Source: Flagellimonas aquimarina (lineage in GTDB: Bacteria; Bacteroidota; Bacteroidia; Flavobacteriales; Flavobacteriaceae). Taken from it: a stretch of DNA of 64,000 nt. How positions within the stretch are numbered: position 1 is the first letter of the stretch; every line of letters begins with the position of its first letter. The notes beneath the pieces are model-generated. The model ran no database searches, was not told the DNA's origin, and saw only the letters and a program-made list of their open reading frames with translations. Position numbers and translations under genes: made by a program. Of this stretch, positions 43,966-53,226 are shown one piece after another. The stretch lies in the NCBI RefSeq assembly GCF_003149745.1, contig NZ_QGEG01000001.1, positions 620,001 to 684,000 of the forward strand. The letters run 5' to 3'.

Positions 43966-43981
43966 CCGACTTGCCGGTCGG
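43966..43981. promoter_or_regulatory. Candidate TetR operator, site B
   Basis: CCGACTTGCCGGTCGG: arms CCGAC and GTCGG with a six-base spacer. Twelve of the sixteen positions, all those outside the central four bases, are identical to the site upstream of the TetR gene at 57874. Confidence 0.55.
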
Positions 43982-44059
43982 AATGTTAAAATTGACAATT
44001 ATCAAAGAAAAATGTAATTCCTGACTCTGCTTTTCGACCAAACCCTACATAGATATTTG

Positions 44060-44073
44060 TCGTAAGTTTACGA
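44060..44073. promoter_or_regulatory. Perfect palindrome at the presumed start of the arsenosugar transcript
   Basis: TCGTAA-GT-TTACGA, immediately after GATATTTG (one mismatch from TAnnTTTG). A dimeric repressor bound here would cover the expected transcription start. It is located 15 bases before the TTG start codon. Confidence 0.4.
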
Positions 44074-44087
44074 TAGTAGAGCAAATC

Positions 44088-44786
44088 TTGAAAAACACTT
44101 TCTCAAAAGAAACAGCAATCTTGATTTTTGCGAATTCTGCCATTGCGGAAACTCGTCGTAAAAAGACTTTGGCAAATTTAAATTTGTTCCATGCATTAAC
44201 TGAACGAACGCTACAAACCGCCAAAACCTCAGGATTACCCTATTTCCATTTTACTGAAAAAGAACAACAAGGCACCTCTTTTGGTGCACGCTTTTCCAAC
44301 GCCATTCAAGCAATTTATGATAAGGGCTATAAAAATGTGATTACCATCGGCAATGATAGTCCACAACTAAAAGCCTCGCATATTATTGAGGCGGAAAAAC
44401 AATTGCAGCTTGGAAAAACGGTCTTAGGGCCTGCATCTGATGGTGGCTTTTATTTAATGGGGCTGCATTGTTCCAATTTCGACCCAAACTTATTTCTAAG
44501 GTTGCCTTGGCAGCGTTTTGGGCTTTTCAACAAAATTTCGCAATTGTTTGAAAGTTACGACTCTCATGTACATAGGCTCCCTGTTTTACATGATATAGAT
44601 TCGGAAAAGGATATTAAAACCTTATTGAACTTTTCCAAAACAATCTCCATTACCATATTAAAAATTCTTGGTTCCTTGCTAAAAAGGAGCACTCGGATTG
44701 TTTCTAAGAACGTCCAAATACTTCAATACTACTTTCACTCTCTTCATTTTAACAAAGGTTCACCAGTCTTGATGCGATTTTCCTAA
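44088..44786 (+). CDS. DUF2064 glycosyltransferase, arsenosugar biosynthesis type
   Basis: GT-A-like protein of 232 residues in the DUF2064/TIGR04282 group, which is annotated with arsenosugar biosynthesis. Visible are VITIGNDSPQLKASHI, whose Asp is the expected metal or nucleotide contact, and GPASDGGFYLMGL. The N-terminal lysine/arginine motif (KTRL) typical of CofC-like relatives is absent; ILIFANSAIAE stands there. A C-terminal basic extension of about 35 residues ends FNKGSPVLMRFS. The start is TTG at 44088. It heads the arsenosugar operon, with SusC following 53 bases later. The sugar acceptor is not known. Confidence 0.8.
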   Translation: MKNTFSKETAILIFANSAIAETRRKKTLANLNLFHALTERTLQTAKTSGLPYFHFTEKEQQGTSFGARFSNAIQAIYDKGYKNVITIGNDSPQLKASHIIEAEKQLQLGKTVLGPASDGGFYLMGLHCSNFDPNLFLRLPWQRFGLFNKISQLFESYDSHVHRLPVLHDIDSEKDIKTLLNFSKTISITILKILGSLLKRSTRIVSKNVQILQYYFHSLHFNKGSPVLMRFS

Positions 44787-44839
44787 GCATCAAGATTAAT
44801 GGCACTTCTGCCATGTAAAGACTAACGATTATACCCAAA

Positions 44840-47800
44840 ATGAAATATATTTTATTGGCTATGGCATTGCTCTTTGGAGTAAAGCATCAGGCACAACAAA
44901 CCATATCTGGAATAGTTACAGATGAAAGTAACGTACCTGTTCCTTTTGTCAACATTATTTTGATAGGCACAAAAACAGGTACTATAACCAATCAACAAGG
45001 AAATTACACCTTGGAAGTTCCCTCATCTTCATCGGTGCTCGAATTTTCTGTTTTGGGCTACCAAACCCAGACCATCAACATAAATAATAGGACTAGCATC
45101 AATGTGCAACTCATTGAATCTTCCGAGCAATTAGAAGAAGTGGTATTGACCGCTTTGGGTTTAAAACGAGAGACCAAAGAACTGGGTTATGTGGTGCAAA
45201 GTCTTGATGCTAAGGGTGTAACAGAAGTGAAGTCGATTAACTTTCTGGATAATTTAGCCGGAAAACTAGCTGGTGTAACCATTAGTCAAGGTGCAACAGG
45301 GGTAGGTTCCACATCAAGGATAAGTATTCGGGGCGAGGCTTCCTTCTCCAACAACAACCCTTTGTTTGTAGTTGACGGGGTTCCCATCAACAACAATTCC
45401 GTTTTCAATTTTACCAATGAGGCTGCAGCTGGTTTTCAGGAAGTAGATTTTGGAAATGGCGCCATGGAAGTAAACCCAGACGATATTGCAGAAGTTTCGG
45501 TTCTTAAAGGGCCAAGTGCTGCCGCATTGTATGGAACACGTGCTGCCAACGGTGTCATTGTTATTGAAACCAAAGATGGTTCAAAAAGCAAAGGCTTGGG
45601 CATAAGTTATAACACCAGCTTTTTTGTGGACTCTGCTTTTAGACTTCCTGAATTTCAAAACCAATATGGACAAGGACAGTCCGGGGTATTTGAATTTGTT
45701 GATGGACTAGGAGGTGGAACCAGCGACAATATTACCTATAGTTGGGGTCCAAGATTGGATGTGGGCAACCTCATTCCGCAGTTTGACAGTCCTGTCACGC
45801 TGCCAGATGGGACCGTGGTGAGAGGAGGGGATACTTCCTTATATAGTGGCCTGTCCATTTCTCCAACTGAGTTTCGTTCAAATCCAGACAATCTGAAGGA
45901 TTTTTATGAAACTGGAACCACTTTTATTAATAATCTGGCTATTTCATCTGCTTTTGATAAAGGAAACTATCGTCTTTCATTTACAGATTTACGCAGTGAG
46001 TCAATTATTCCCGGGGTAAACTTAGATCGACAGACCATTAGTGCCAGACTTACTTTTAAGCCCACAGAAAAGCTGCGTATCAATTCCTCCATTAGCTATG
46101 TAAACTCCCAAAGTGACAACAGACCATCAAGTGGTTATGGTTCTGAAAACGTGAACTATTCTTTGGTTGCATGGGGCCCTCGTTCATTGAACATTGATAG
46201 CCTTCGAGATTATTGGCAACCTGGCTTGGAAGGGGTACAACAGTTCTCTTACAACTACACTTTTTTCGACAATCCATTCTTTATCCTGTTCGAAAACAGA
46301 AATTCATTCAATCGGGACCGGGTATTTGGAAATGTATCTGCTTCTTATGATATTTCAGACAACATCACCGCAACAGTAAGGACAGGAATGGACTACTCTG
46401 ATGAACTTCGTCAATTTAGACGTTCCTTTAGTTCCAATAGGTTCGCAAATGGGGGCTATGCCGAACATGATGTGTTTTATCGTGAAATTAACACGGATTT
46501 CTTATTGAACTATCACAATGCCTTTGGGGATTTTAAGGTCGACGTTTCTTTAGGAGGTAACCGTTTGGATCAAAAGGCCTTCACTTCCCAATCGCAGGCA
46601 ACCAGTTTGGCACAGCCAGGTATTTTTAGGTTATCCAATGCTGCTTCACCTATTGAAGTTTTTGAATTTGAATCCAACAAACGGATAAATAGCTTTTATG
46701 GGCTGGCAAAGTTTGGCTACAAGAATTTCCTTTTTTTGGATATCACAGGGCGTAACGATTGGTCAAGTGCGTTGGCCACTCCGTTTTCTGTGGATAATAC
46801 TTCCTTCTTTTATCCATCCGTCTCAAGTAGTTTTATTCTTTCTGAAATAGCAGATTTACCACAAGTAATTTCATTTGCAAAACTACGTGCTAGCTGGGCC
46901 CAAGTAGGAAATGATACTAATCCATACCAAACAACTGGGGCTTTTATAGCGCAAACCCCATTTAACGGCCAACCTACTTTTAGCGATCAAAATGTAATAG
47001 CTAATCCCAATTTAAGACCAGAACAGACCTCTTCTTTTGAAGTTGGTGCGGATGTGAGGCTGTTTGGAGATCGATTGAATTTTGATATCTCCTATTACAA
47101 TGCGGTTACCAAAGACCAGATCATTTCTTTGCCCATTGGCATTTCGTCAGGTTTTACACAACAAGTGGTCAACGGTGGAAAGGTACGTGCCAAAGGGCTT
47201 GAAATCATAGCAAGTGTTACTCCTATCAGCAATGCAAGTTTTAGCTGGAACAGTACGTTCAATTTTAGCAGAAACCGCGCCACTGTTGAAGATTTACCGC
47301 AAGAAGCAGGGAGATTGACCTTGGCCTTTTCAAGAATCTATGACAGTCAAAACCAAACGGTATTTTTGCAGGTTGAAGAAGGTGGCAGAATTGGAGACCT
47401 ATACGGAACAGGGTATTTAAAGAACGATAATGGCGATTTTATTCTAACAGATCAAGGGCGGTTTATTCCAGATAATACGCTGCAAAAACTAGGGAACAAC
47501 AATCCAGATTTTATGTTGGGCCTCAACAATCAATTCCAATACAAGAATTGGGATTTAGGTTTTCTGTTGGATTGGCGCCAAGGTGGAATCATTGTGTCCC
47601 GGACCAGGGCACTGGGTAACGTTGGTGGTCAATTGGCAGAAACTGCATTTAGGCCCGAAGAAGGCATTGTTCCAAATGGAGTGGTCAATGTAGGAACCGC
47701 GGAAAATCCTGTTTTTGAACAGAACACGGTTGCGGTTTCCGCGGAAAGCTATTACAGACAATTTTTTGACCGAAACCATGAAGAAAACAATGTGTACGAT

Positions 47801-48043
47801 GCTTCCTTTTTAAAATTAAGGCAGGTATCCATTGGTTATACGTTTAAAAGTTTTCAGCTATTTCAAAATGACGCAAGCTTAAGACTGTCCTTAATAGGGC
47901 GTAACCTTTTTGCCATTACCGAGAATCCACACTTTGATCCCGAACAATTCGCCGTACAGGGGAACAGTTTTGTAGGTGGCGTAGAGGATATGTCATATGC
48001 CACAACACGCAGCATTGGGTTTAAAGCAGGGTTTAATTTTTAA
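44840..48043 (+). CDS. SusC/RagA-type TonB-linked outer-membrane transporter
   Basis: Outer-membrane receptor of 1067 residues. It has a signal peptide ending near KHQAQ, then a carboxypeptidase-D-like domain (QTISGIVTDESNVPVPFVNI). A TonB-box region EEVVLTALG precedes the plug with GKLAGVTISQG and NNPLFVVDGVPINNN. A 22-strand barrel ends in GFKAGFNF, with terminal Phe. Together with the SusD partner it forms a lid-and-barrel importer driven by TonB. Here it lies inside an arsenosugar operon rather than a polysaccharide locus, so the cargo may be an organoarsenical or related small molecule (inference). Confidence 0.95.
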   Translation: MKYILLAMALLFGVKHQAQQTISGIVTDESNVPVPFVNIILIGTKTGTITNQQGNYTLEVPSSSSVLEFSVLGYQTQTININNRTSINVQLIESSEQLEEVVLTALGLKRETKELGYVVQSLDAKGVTEVKSINFLDNLAGKLAGVTISQGATGVGSTSRISIRGEASFSNNNPLFVVDGVPINNNSVFNFTNEAAAGFQEVDFGNGAMEVNPDDIAEVSVLKGPSAAALYGTRAANGVIVIETKDGSKSKGLGISYNTSFFVDSAFRLPEFQNQYGQGQSGVFEFVDGLGGGTSDNITYSWGPRLDVGNLIPQFDSPVTLPDGTVVRGGDTSLYSGLSISPTEFRSNPDNLKDFYETGTTFINNLAISSAFDKGNYRLSFTDLRSESIIPGVNLDRQTISARLTFKPTEKLRINSSISYVNSQSDNRPSSGYGSENVNYSLVAWGPRSLNIDSLRDYWQPGLEGVQQFSYNYTFFDNPFFILFENRNSFNRDRVFGNVSASYDISDNITATVRTGMDYSDELRQFRRSFSSNRFANGGYAEHDVFYREINTDFLLNYHNAFGDFKVDVSLGGNRLDQKAFTSQSQATSLAQPGIFRLSNAASPIEVFEFESNKRINSFYGLAKFGYKNFLFLDITGRNDWSSALATPFSVDNTSFFYPSVSSSFILSEIADLPQVISFAKLRASWAQVGNDTNPYQTTGAFIAQTPFNGQPTFSDQNVIANPNLRPEQTSSFEVGADVRLFGDRLNFDISYYNAVTKDQIISLPIGISSGFTQQVVNGGKVRAKGLEIIASVTPISNASFSWNSTFNFSRNRATVEDLPQEAGRLTLAFSRIYDSQNQTVFLQVEEGGRIGDLYGTGYLKNDNGDFILTDQGRFIPDNTLQKLGNNNPDFMLGLNNQFQYKNWDLGFLLDWRQGGIIVSRTRALGNVGGQLAETAFRPEEGIVPNGVVNVGTAENPVFEQNTVAVSAESYYRQFFDRNHEENNVYDASFLKLRQVSIGYTFKSFQLFQNDASLRLSLIGRNLFAITENPHFDPEQFAVQGNSFVGGVEDMSYATTRSIGFKAGFNF

Positions 48044-48044
48044 G

Positions 48045-49505
48045 ATGAGGAAGATGAAAAACACATATAAAATAACAACTGCTCTTGTTTTTGCTCTCGT
48101 GCTCATGGTTTCATGTACCAAAGATTTTGAGGAAATCAATACCAACCCCAACCAGCCTTTATCCGTACAGCCAAGTTTGTTGCTTAGGCAGGTGATTTAT
48201 GATTACGGAGAACAAATGTCGTACGAAGGCTTTACCGCTGGTAATCTTTTGGGACAATACACTACTGCTTTGGATTTCAACCTTTTTGACCGGCACGATT
48301 TAAAATCACCACAATTGGGAGGGAATCCTTGGCCCATATTTTTCCAAAACCTACGGGATAACGAGAGTGTCATCCAATTAGCGTTGGAAAATGAAACCTT
48401 TGCGGTTTACGAAGGTCCTTCCCGTATCCTGAAAGCCTATATGGCCGCTGCGCTTACAGACCTTTTTGGCGATGTCCCATATTTTGAGGCATTCCGAGGA
48501 AAGGAAGGAACAGTCACCCCGGTCTATGACACTCAACAAAGCATTTACACCGCAGAAGATGGTATTTTAGATAACCTCAACAAAGGAATTACCGCACTGG
48601 AAAATTATACTGGGAGCATTCCTTTAGAAGGCGATATTCTTTTTAACGGGGACTTGGATGGATGGATTCGATTTGCAAACTCCCTTCGAATAAAAGCTTT
48701 GATACGAATTTCAAATCAAACGGATGTTGCCACTGATTTACAATCCATTTTTACAGCTGGGAATTTCATCAACGAAAATGCGCAAAATGCCATTTTCAAT
48801 TTTACCGACGGCGAACCCAATAATTTTCGTTTGGCACGATTGCGTATTGGTGACTTTAACAACTTTGTGATGTCCGAAACTATGGAGGAGATTCTAGCCG
48901 GATTCAATGATCCAAGGATTGAAACACTTTTTAGACCTTTTGGCAACAGTGATTCCGGGGAATTTAATGGGCTGCTCAATGGTATTGATGCCACTCAAAA
49001 TGCTGCGGTTTTGGCCGATTTTTCCTTGGCAGGGACTATTTTTCGGGAAAATACTAGCGAATTGGACGCCAATTTCATGACCAGTTGGGAAACCCATTTT
49101 TTATTGGCCGAAGCAGCAGAACGCGGTTTTATAACTGCAGACCCACAACAATTGTATGAAATAGGGGTAACACAAGCTTTCGAATATTGGCAAGTAGCTC
49201 TTCCCGCGGATTATTTAACCAACAGTGCACCTTATGGCACAGGTGGTGATGCTTCCATTCAGCAAATAATAACACAAAAATGGATTGCAAACATCATCAA
49301 CGGTTATGAAGGTTGGATTGAATATAGGAGAACTGGCTTTCCCCAGTTAAAGACATTGTCGGCAAGTTTAAACAATGATATCATTCCTGTTCGCATGCCT
49401 TATCCGGCAGAAGAAGAAGCACTCAATAGTGTTAACTATGCAGATGCGGCTTCAAGAACAGATGGAAATAGTATAAACGTTCCCGTTTGGTGGGATAACA
49501 ATTAA
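48045..49505 (+). CDS. SusD/RagB-like outer-membrane lipoprotein
   Basis: Lipoprotein of 486 residues, the surface lid of the SusC pore. The signal peptide ends in the lipobox MVSC with Cys24, followed by TKDFEEINTNPNQP, the standard opening of SusD-like family 2. Helical TPR-like regions are visible (AEAAERGFITADPQQLYEIG and others). It starts 1 base after the SusC stop, at ATG 48045; ATG 48054 is an equal alternative. It is probably the substrate-binding partner, so its ligand would define the operon's cargo. Confidence 0.93.
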   Translation: MRKMKNTYKITTALVFALVLMVSCTKDFEEINTNPNQPLSVQPSLLLRQVIYDYGEQMSYEGFTAGNLLGQYTTALDFNLFDRHDLKSPQLGGNPWPIFFQNLRDNESVIQLALENETFAVYEGPSRILKAYMAAALTDLFGDVPYFEAFRGKEGTVTPVYDTQQSIYTAEDGILDNLNKGITALENYTGSIPLEGDILFNGDLDGWIRFANSLRIKALIRISNQTDVATDLQSIFTAGNFINENAQNAIFNFTDGEPNNFRLARLRIGDFNNFVMSETMEEILAGFNDPRIETLFRPFGNSDSGEFNGLLNGIDATQNAAVLADFSLAGTIFRENTSELDANFMTSWETHFLLAEAAERGFITADPQQLYEIGVTQAFEYWQVALPADYLTNSAPYGTGGDASIQQIITQKWIANIINGYEGWIEYRRTGFPQLKTLSASLNNDIIPVRMPYPAEEEALNSVNYADAASRTDGNSINVPVWWDNN

Positions 49506-49521
49506 TAGTTAAGAAAAGTAA

Positions 49522-50862
49522 ATGACTGACGCAATTTTTTGGCAATGGAGTTTAGTGATAGCATCTAGCTTGGTGTTGTTCCTGGTCTCTCCTTTTGCTA
49601 AAAACACAAATCAGTTTTTTAACGCTGTTTATCAAAAAAAGACCCCTAACAGCCTAGTGCTTATGGGGTCTTTGGTCATTTCATGGATCTTTGCAAAAAG
49701 CATCACCAATGCGGCAAATTTGGGATTGGAATTTGGATTGGTGGGCGGTGCTGCATATGCCGCTTACTACCTTTCTTTTGCAGTGGCTGGTATTGTCATT
49801 TATCGCATGCGAAAATTTGGTGGTTTTAGAAGCATTCACCATTTCCTTTCCTCCAAATTTGGAAAAAGTGCTGTAGCTGTGTTTTCAATATTGATTACCA
49901 TTCGTTTGTTCAATGAGGTTTGGAGCAATACCATGGTCATTGGTTCCTATTTTGGAGATATGGGCTCCACACCCTACTACCTTTCCATTTTGGTTTTTAC
50001 CGCATTGACATTGGCCTACGCTCTAAAAGGAGGCTTGAGCAGTTCCATATTTACGGATAGTATTCAAATGGTATTGTTTTCCATATTGCTCATTGTTATT
50101 TTATGGAATGTTTTTTCCGTAGATCAAGCATTCTCGGGCAAAACAGTTATAAACTCAGGAGTATGGTCTTTTGAAACTGGCCTTAATTTGTTATTTGCAG
50201 CGGTGCTTCAATCATTTAGTTACCCCTTTCATGATCCCGTGTTAACAGATAGGGGTTTTCTAAGCTCACATAAGATTACCTTAAAAAGCTTTTTGTGGGC
50301 AAGTGTTGTTGGTGGCCTATGTATTGTGCTATTTAGTATTATTGGTGTCTATGCACAACATCAAGGTTATGCTGGTCAAGCTGCTGTAGTGGTAGGTCAA
50401 TCTTTTGGCATAGTAGTCCTGTTGGTAATCAATTTTATCATGATTACCTCGGCAGCATCTACATTGGATTCTACCTTTTCATCATTTTCCAAATTACTCT
50501 CTATAGACTTAAAGCTTGGAAATAGTTTAACTTTTGGCCGGATTGCAATGGTATTGATCGCGTTCTTGGGAACAATACCCGTTTTTCTGGATGCTGAAAT
50601 TCTTTCGGCAACCACCATAAGTGGGACCATGGTCATAGGGTTGACACCCATTTTCATGTTTTGGAAGAAATCACCGCCCAAAATAAGTTTCCATCTAAGT
50701 GTTTTCTGTGGTTTGTTGTTTGGTTTTCTTTTGATTTTTGATTGGTTTCCAAAATCATTGATTTTCACTACAGGAAAGTATGCAGATTTGCTCTGGATCA
50801 ATTTCTGGGGCATTCTATGTTGTATCATCTTATATTTGACGCCTTTATGGATAAAAAAATAA
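49522..50862 (+). CDS. Sodium:solute symporter family protein
   Basis: Inner-membrane transporter of 446 residues with about 12-13 hydrophobic segments and the LeuT-type SSS pattern (GGAAYAAYYLSFAVAGIVIY; ALKGGLSSSIFTDSIQMVLF, a typical SSS signature; SAASTLDSTFSSFSKL). It would move a small solute with sodium. It is placed between SusD and the arsenosugar enzymes and overlaps the next gene by 16 bases. This suggests it carries the same cargo across the inner membrane or supplies a precursor. Substrate is not deducible from sequence. Confidence 0.9.
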   Translation: MTDAIFWQWSLVIASSLVLFLVSPFAKNTNQFFNAVYQKKTPNSLVLMGSLVISWIFAKSITNAANLGLEFGLVGGAAYAAYYLSFAVAGIVIYRMRKFGGFRSIHHFLSSKFGKSAVAVFSILITIRLFNEVWSNTMVIGSYFGDMGSTPYYLSILVFTALTLAYALKGGLSSSIFTDSIQMVLFSILLIVILWNVFSVDQAFSGKTVINSGVWSFETGLNLLFAAVLQSFSYPFHDPVLTDRGFLSSHKITLKSFLWASVVGGLCIVLFSIIGVYAQHQGYAGQAAVVVGQSFGIVVLLVINFIMITSAASTLDSTFSSFSKLLSIDLKLGNSLTFGRIAMVLIAFLGTIPVFLDAEILSATTISGTMVIGLTPIFMFWKKSPPKISFHLSVFCGLLFGFLLIFDWFPKSLIFTTGKYADLLWINFWGILCCIILYLTPLWIKK

Positions 50863-52052
50863 AACATATTGGCACAAAAAGTGGGAAGCTGTTGCTCTTT
50901 GGTGGGGTATATAGTAACCTTCAGGCATTGGAACAGTTAATTTCCATTGCAAAGGCAGAAGGAATTCCACCAGAGAATTGTATTTGTACAGGGGATATTA
51001 CAGGATACTGTGCCCAGCCTGAAGAAACAATTACTTCCTTTAAAAATTGGGGTGCGTTGAGTATTGCGGGTAACGTAGAATTACAACTGTCCAATGACAG
51101 TCAGGATTGTGGCTGTGATTTTAAAGCGGGCGGGCGATGCGATAGTTTTTCCAAAATGTGGTTTCCCTATACCAAAGGACATCTCTCCGAGCCATCATTA
51201 GCGTGGGTTTCGCGACTCCCAGAATATATCGGTTTTGAATATGGTAATAAACAAATCTCTGTGGTCCATGGTAGCTATGAAAATGTTTCTGAATTCATTT
51301 TTGAATCCACTTCTGAAAACATCAAAAAAAAGTGCTTTGAGCAAACTGAAAGCGATGTGGTTATAGCCGGACATTGCGGATTACCATTCAATCAAACTAT
51401 AGAGGAAAAACTTTGGTTAAACCCAGGAGCCATTGGCATGCCAGCCAATGATGGTACCAGACGGGTGTGGTATATTCTTTTGGAAATTGAAAATGGCAAA
51501 ATAAAATATACTCATCGGTCTTTGGAATATGACTACAAGACCGCACAACAATTAATGTACAAAAATCATCTACCTGAAGCTTATGCAGATACATTGGCTT
51601 CTGGTATTTGGGACAATATGGAAATCCTTCCTGAACTTGAAAAAATGGGACAGGGCATTCCAATTCATTTTGATAACGATTCAACACAAAATAAAGAACC
51701 TAAAACCCCTAAAAAGATGGCAGATTCATATTACGACCCTAAAGACCTAAGAAAATTTGGGAAAATCACCGAATGGAGCGAAGAACTGGGAACAAAATTC
51801 TTCGACTATTATGGTAAGGTTTTCGAAGAAGGCGCACTTAGTGCAAGAGAAAAATCTTTGATTGCCTTGGCAGTATCCCATGTGGTAAAGTGTCCATATT
51901 GTATAGATGCCTATACAAAAGATGGCTTGCAAAAAGGCATCACCAAAGAAGAAATGATGGAAGCTGTTCATGTAGGTGCAGCCATTGAAAGTGGTGCAAC
52001 TTTGGTACATGGTGTACAAATGATGAACAAATACAATAAATTATCAATGTAA
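50847..52052 (+). CDS. Fusion of metallophosphatase-like domain and AhpD-like peroxidase domain, arsenosugar-associated
   Basis: Protein of 401 residues with two domains. Residues 1-290 resemble calcineurin-like phosphoesterases (LLLFGGVYSNLQAL; CTGDITGYC; VVHGSYEN; IAGHCGLP; NPGAIGMP). The standard first motif DxH is GVY, GNHD is GNVE and the terminal GHxH is GHCG, so most metal ligands are missing. A Cys-rich loop DCGCDFKAGGRCD is inserted. Residues 300-401 are a carboxymuconolactone decarboxylase/AhpD-type domain with CPYCIDAYT and a His in AVHVGAAIE, the form called arsenosugar-associated peroxidase-like. ATG 50847 is chosen, overlapping the symporter gene. Confidence 0.85.
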   Translation: MDKKIKHIGTKSGKLLLFGGVYSNLQALEQLISIAKAEGIPPENCICTGDITGYCAQPEETITSFKNWGALSIAGNVELQLSNDSQDCGCDFKAGGRCDSFSKMWFPYTKGHLSEPSLAWVSRLPEYIGFEYGNKQISVVHGSYENVSEFIFESTSENIKKKCFEQTESDVVIAGHCGLPFNQTIEEKLWLNPGAIGMPANDGTRRVWYILLEIENGKIKYTHRSLEYDYKTAQQLMYKNHLPEAYADTLASGIWDNMEILPELEKMGQGIPIHFDNDSTQNKEPKTPKKMADSYYDPKDLRKFGKITEWSEELGTKFFDYYGKVFEEGALSAREKSLIALAVSHVVKCPYCIDAYTKDGLQKGITKEEMMEAVHVGAAIESGATLVHGVQMMNKYNKLSM

Positions 52053-52115
52053 GGAAGGAGCCTAGTTCAAAATTAGAATCGTGTCTCTGACTTTATGCCT
52101 ATAAAATAATGCGTT

Positions 52116-53201
52116 ATGAGTGAAAGCATATTGCCTCAAATGAAAAAGGCCAAAAAATCCATGAAAGCTCAGGAAAATGAGCTGGCAGAAATCAATAAGC
52201 AATTGGAAATTCTTAATGGTGGGGTTTTTGCAGATGGTGAGCTTCCTTACTTTAAGGATAAGATTGCAGAAATTGGGCATTTCCCGCTCCGGCCCAAAAC
52301 GTTGGAAATTCTCCAGATTAATGTTGGCTATATGTGCAACCAGGTCTGTGAACATTGCCATGTGGATGCAGGACCAGACCGTAAAGAAATTATGACACGT
52401 GAAACAATGCAGCAATGTATCGAAGTCATAAAAAATACAGGGGCACATACATTAGACCTTACCGGTGGTGCTCCAGAAATGAATCCAGATTTTAGATGGT
52501 TTGTAGAAGAAGCCGCTAAAGCTGGAATCAAAGATTTTATTGTACGCTCCAACCTCACTATTATACGGGCCAACAAGAAGTACCATGATTTGCCGGACTT
52601 CTTTAAAAAGCACAATGTTCATGTAATTTCTTCCATGCCCCACTATACCCGTGGTAAAACGGACAAACAACGTGGAGATGGGGTTTTTGACAAATCCATA
52701 AAAGCATTGCAAGAATTGAATGCCAGAGGGTATGGCATGCCAGGCAGTGATTTGCGTTTGGATTTGGTTTACAATCCTTCTGGTGCATATTTGCCCGGAG
52801 ATCAAATGGCAATGGAAAAAGATTTTAAAAAGGCTTTGGATGAGGATTTTGGAATTCAGTTCCATAACCTTTTTGCCATCACCAATTTGCCTATTGCTCG
52901 TTTTTTAGATTACCTAGTTGCATCAGAGAACTATGAGGATTATATGTATGCACTGGTTGAAGCCTATAATCCGGCCGCGGTGTCCAATGTAATGTGTACC
53001 AATACCATTTCCATTAGTTGGGACGGTTGGTTATACGACTGTGATTTTAACCAAATGCTAGACCTTAAGGTTGCTAGCAAGGTAAAACACATTAAAGACT
53101 ATAATGAGGACATCTTAAACGATAGAAATATCATTATTTCCCAACACTGCTATGGTTGTACCGCAGGCGCAGGAAGTAGTTGCCAAGGGACAGTTGCATA
53201 A
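52116..53201 (+). CDS. arsS: Arsenosugar biosynthesis radical SAM protein ArsS
   Basis: Radical SAM enzyme of 361 residues. In the established pathway it transfers a 5'-deoxyadenosyl group to a methylated arsenic species, making the first arsenosugar intermediate. The cluster motif is CNQVCEHC with Cys74, Cys78 and Cys81; LTGGAPEMNP is the SAM-binding GGxP-type segment. The C-terminal Cys-rich region has MCTNTISISWDG, YDCDFNQM, and CYGCTAGAGSSC (Cys345, 348, 356). Relatives may have selenocysteine here; this one has no in-frame TGA. It is 63 bases after the fusion gene and 25 bases before arsM. Confidence 0.93.
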   Translation: MSESILPQMKKAKKSMKAQENELAEINKQLEILNGGVFADGELPYFKDKIAEIGHFPLRPKTLEILQINVGYMCNQVCEHCHVDAGPDRKEIMTRETMQQCIEVIKNTGAHTLDLTGGAPEMNPDFRWFVEEAAKAGIKDFIVRSNLTIIRANKKYHDLPDFFKKHNVHVISSMPHYTRGKTDKQRGDGVFDKSIKALQELNARGYGMPGSDLRLDLVYNPSGAYLPGDQMAMEKDFKKALDEDFGIQFHNLFAITNLPIARFLDYLVASENYEDYMYALVEAYNPAAVSNVMCTNTISISWDGWLYDCDFNQMLDLKVASKVKHIKDYNEDILNDRNIIISQHCYGCTAGAGSSCQGTVA

Positions 53202-53226
53202 TTAAAATGTATTAAAACAAAAGAAT

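Larger units (their letters stand above)
43778..44087. other. Regulatory intergenic region between patatin and the arsenosugar operon
   Basis: 310 bases without a credible gene. It holds a patatin promoter box (43802-43809), two TetR-type imperfect palindromes (43862-43877 and 43966-43981), and a perfect 14-base palindrome at 44060-44073 beside a weak -7 box GATATTTG (44052-44059) facing the arsenosugar operon. Confidence 0.6.

Noticed and set aside
53140..53201. Selenocysteine codon in the C-terminal Cys-rich part of ArsS
   Set aside because: Some relatives carry selenocysteine, but here the position is encoded as CYGC with no in-frame TGA before the final stop.
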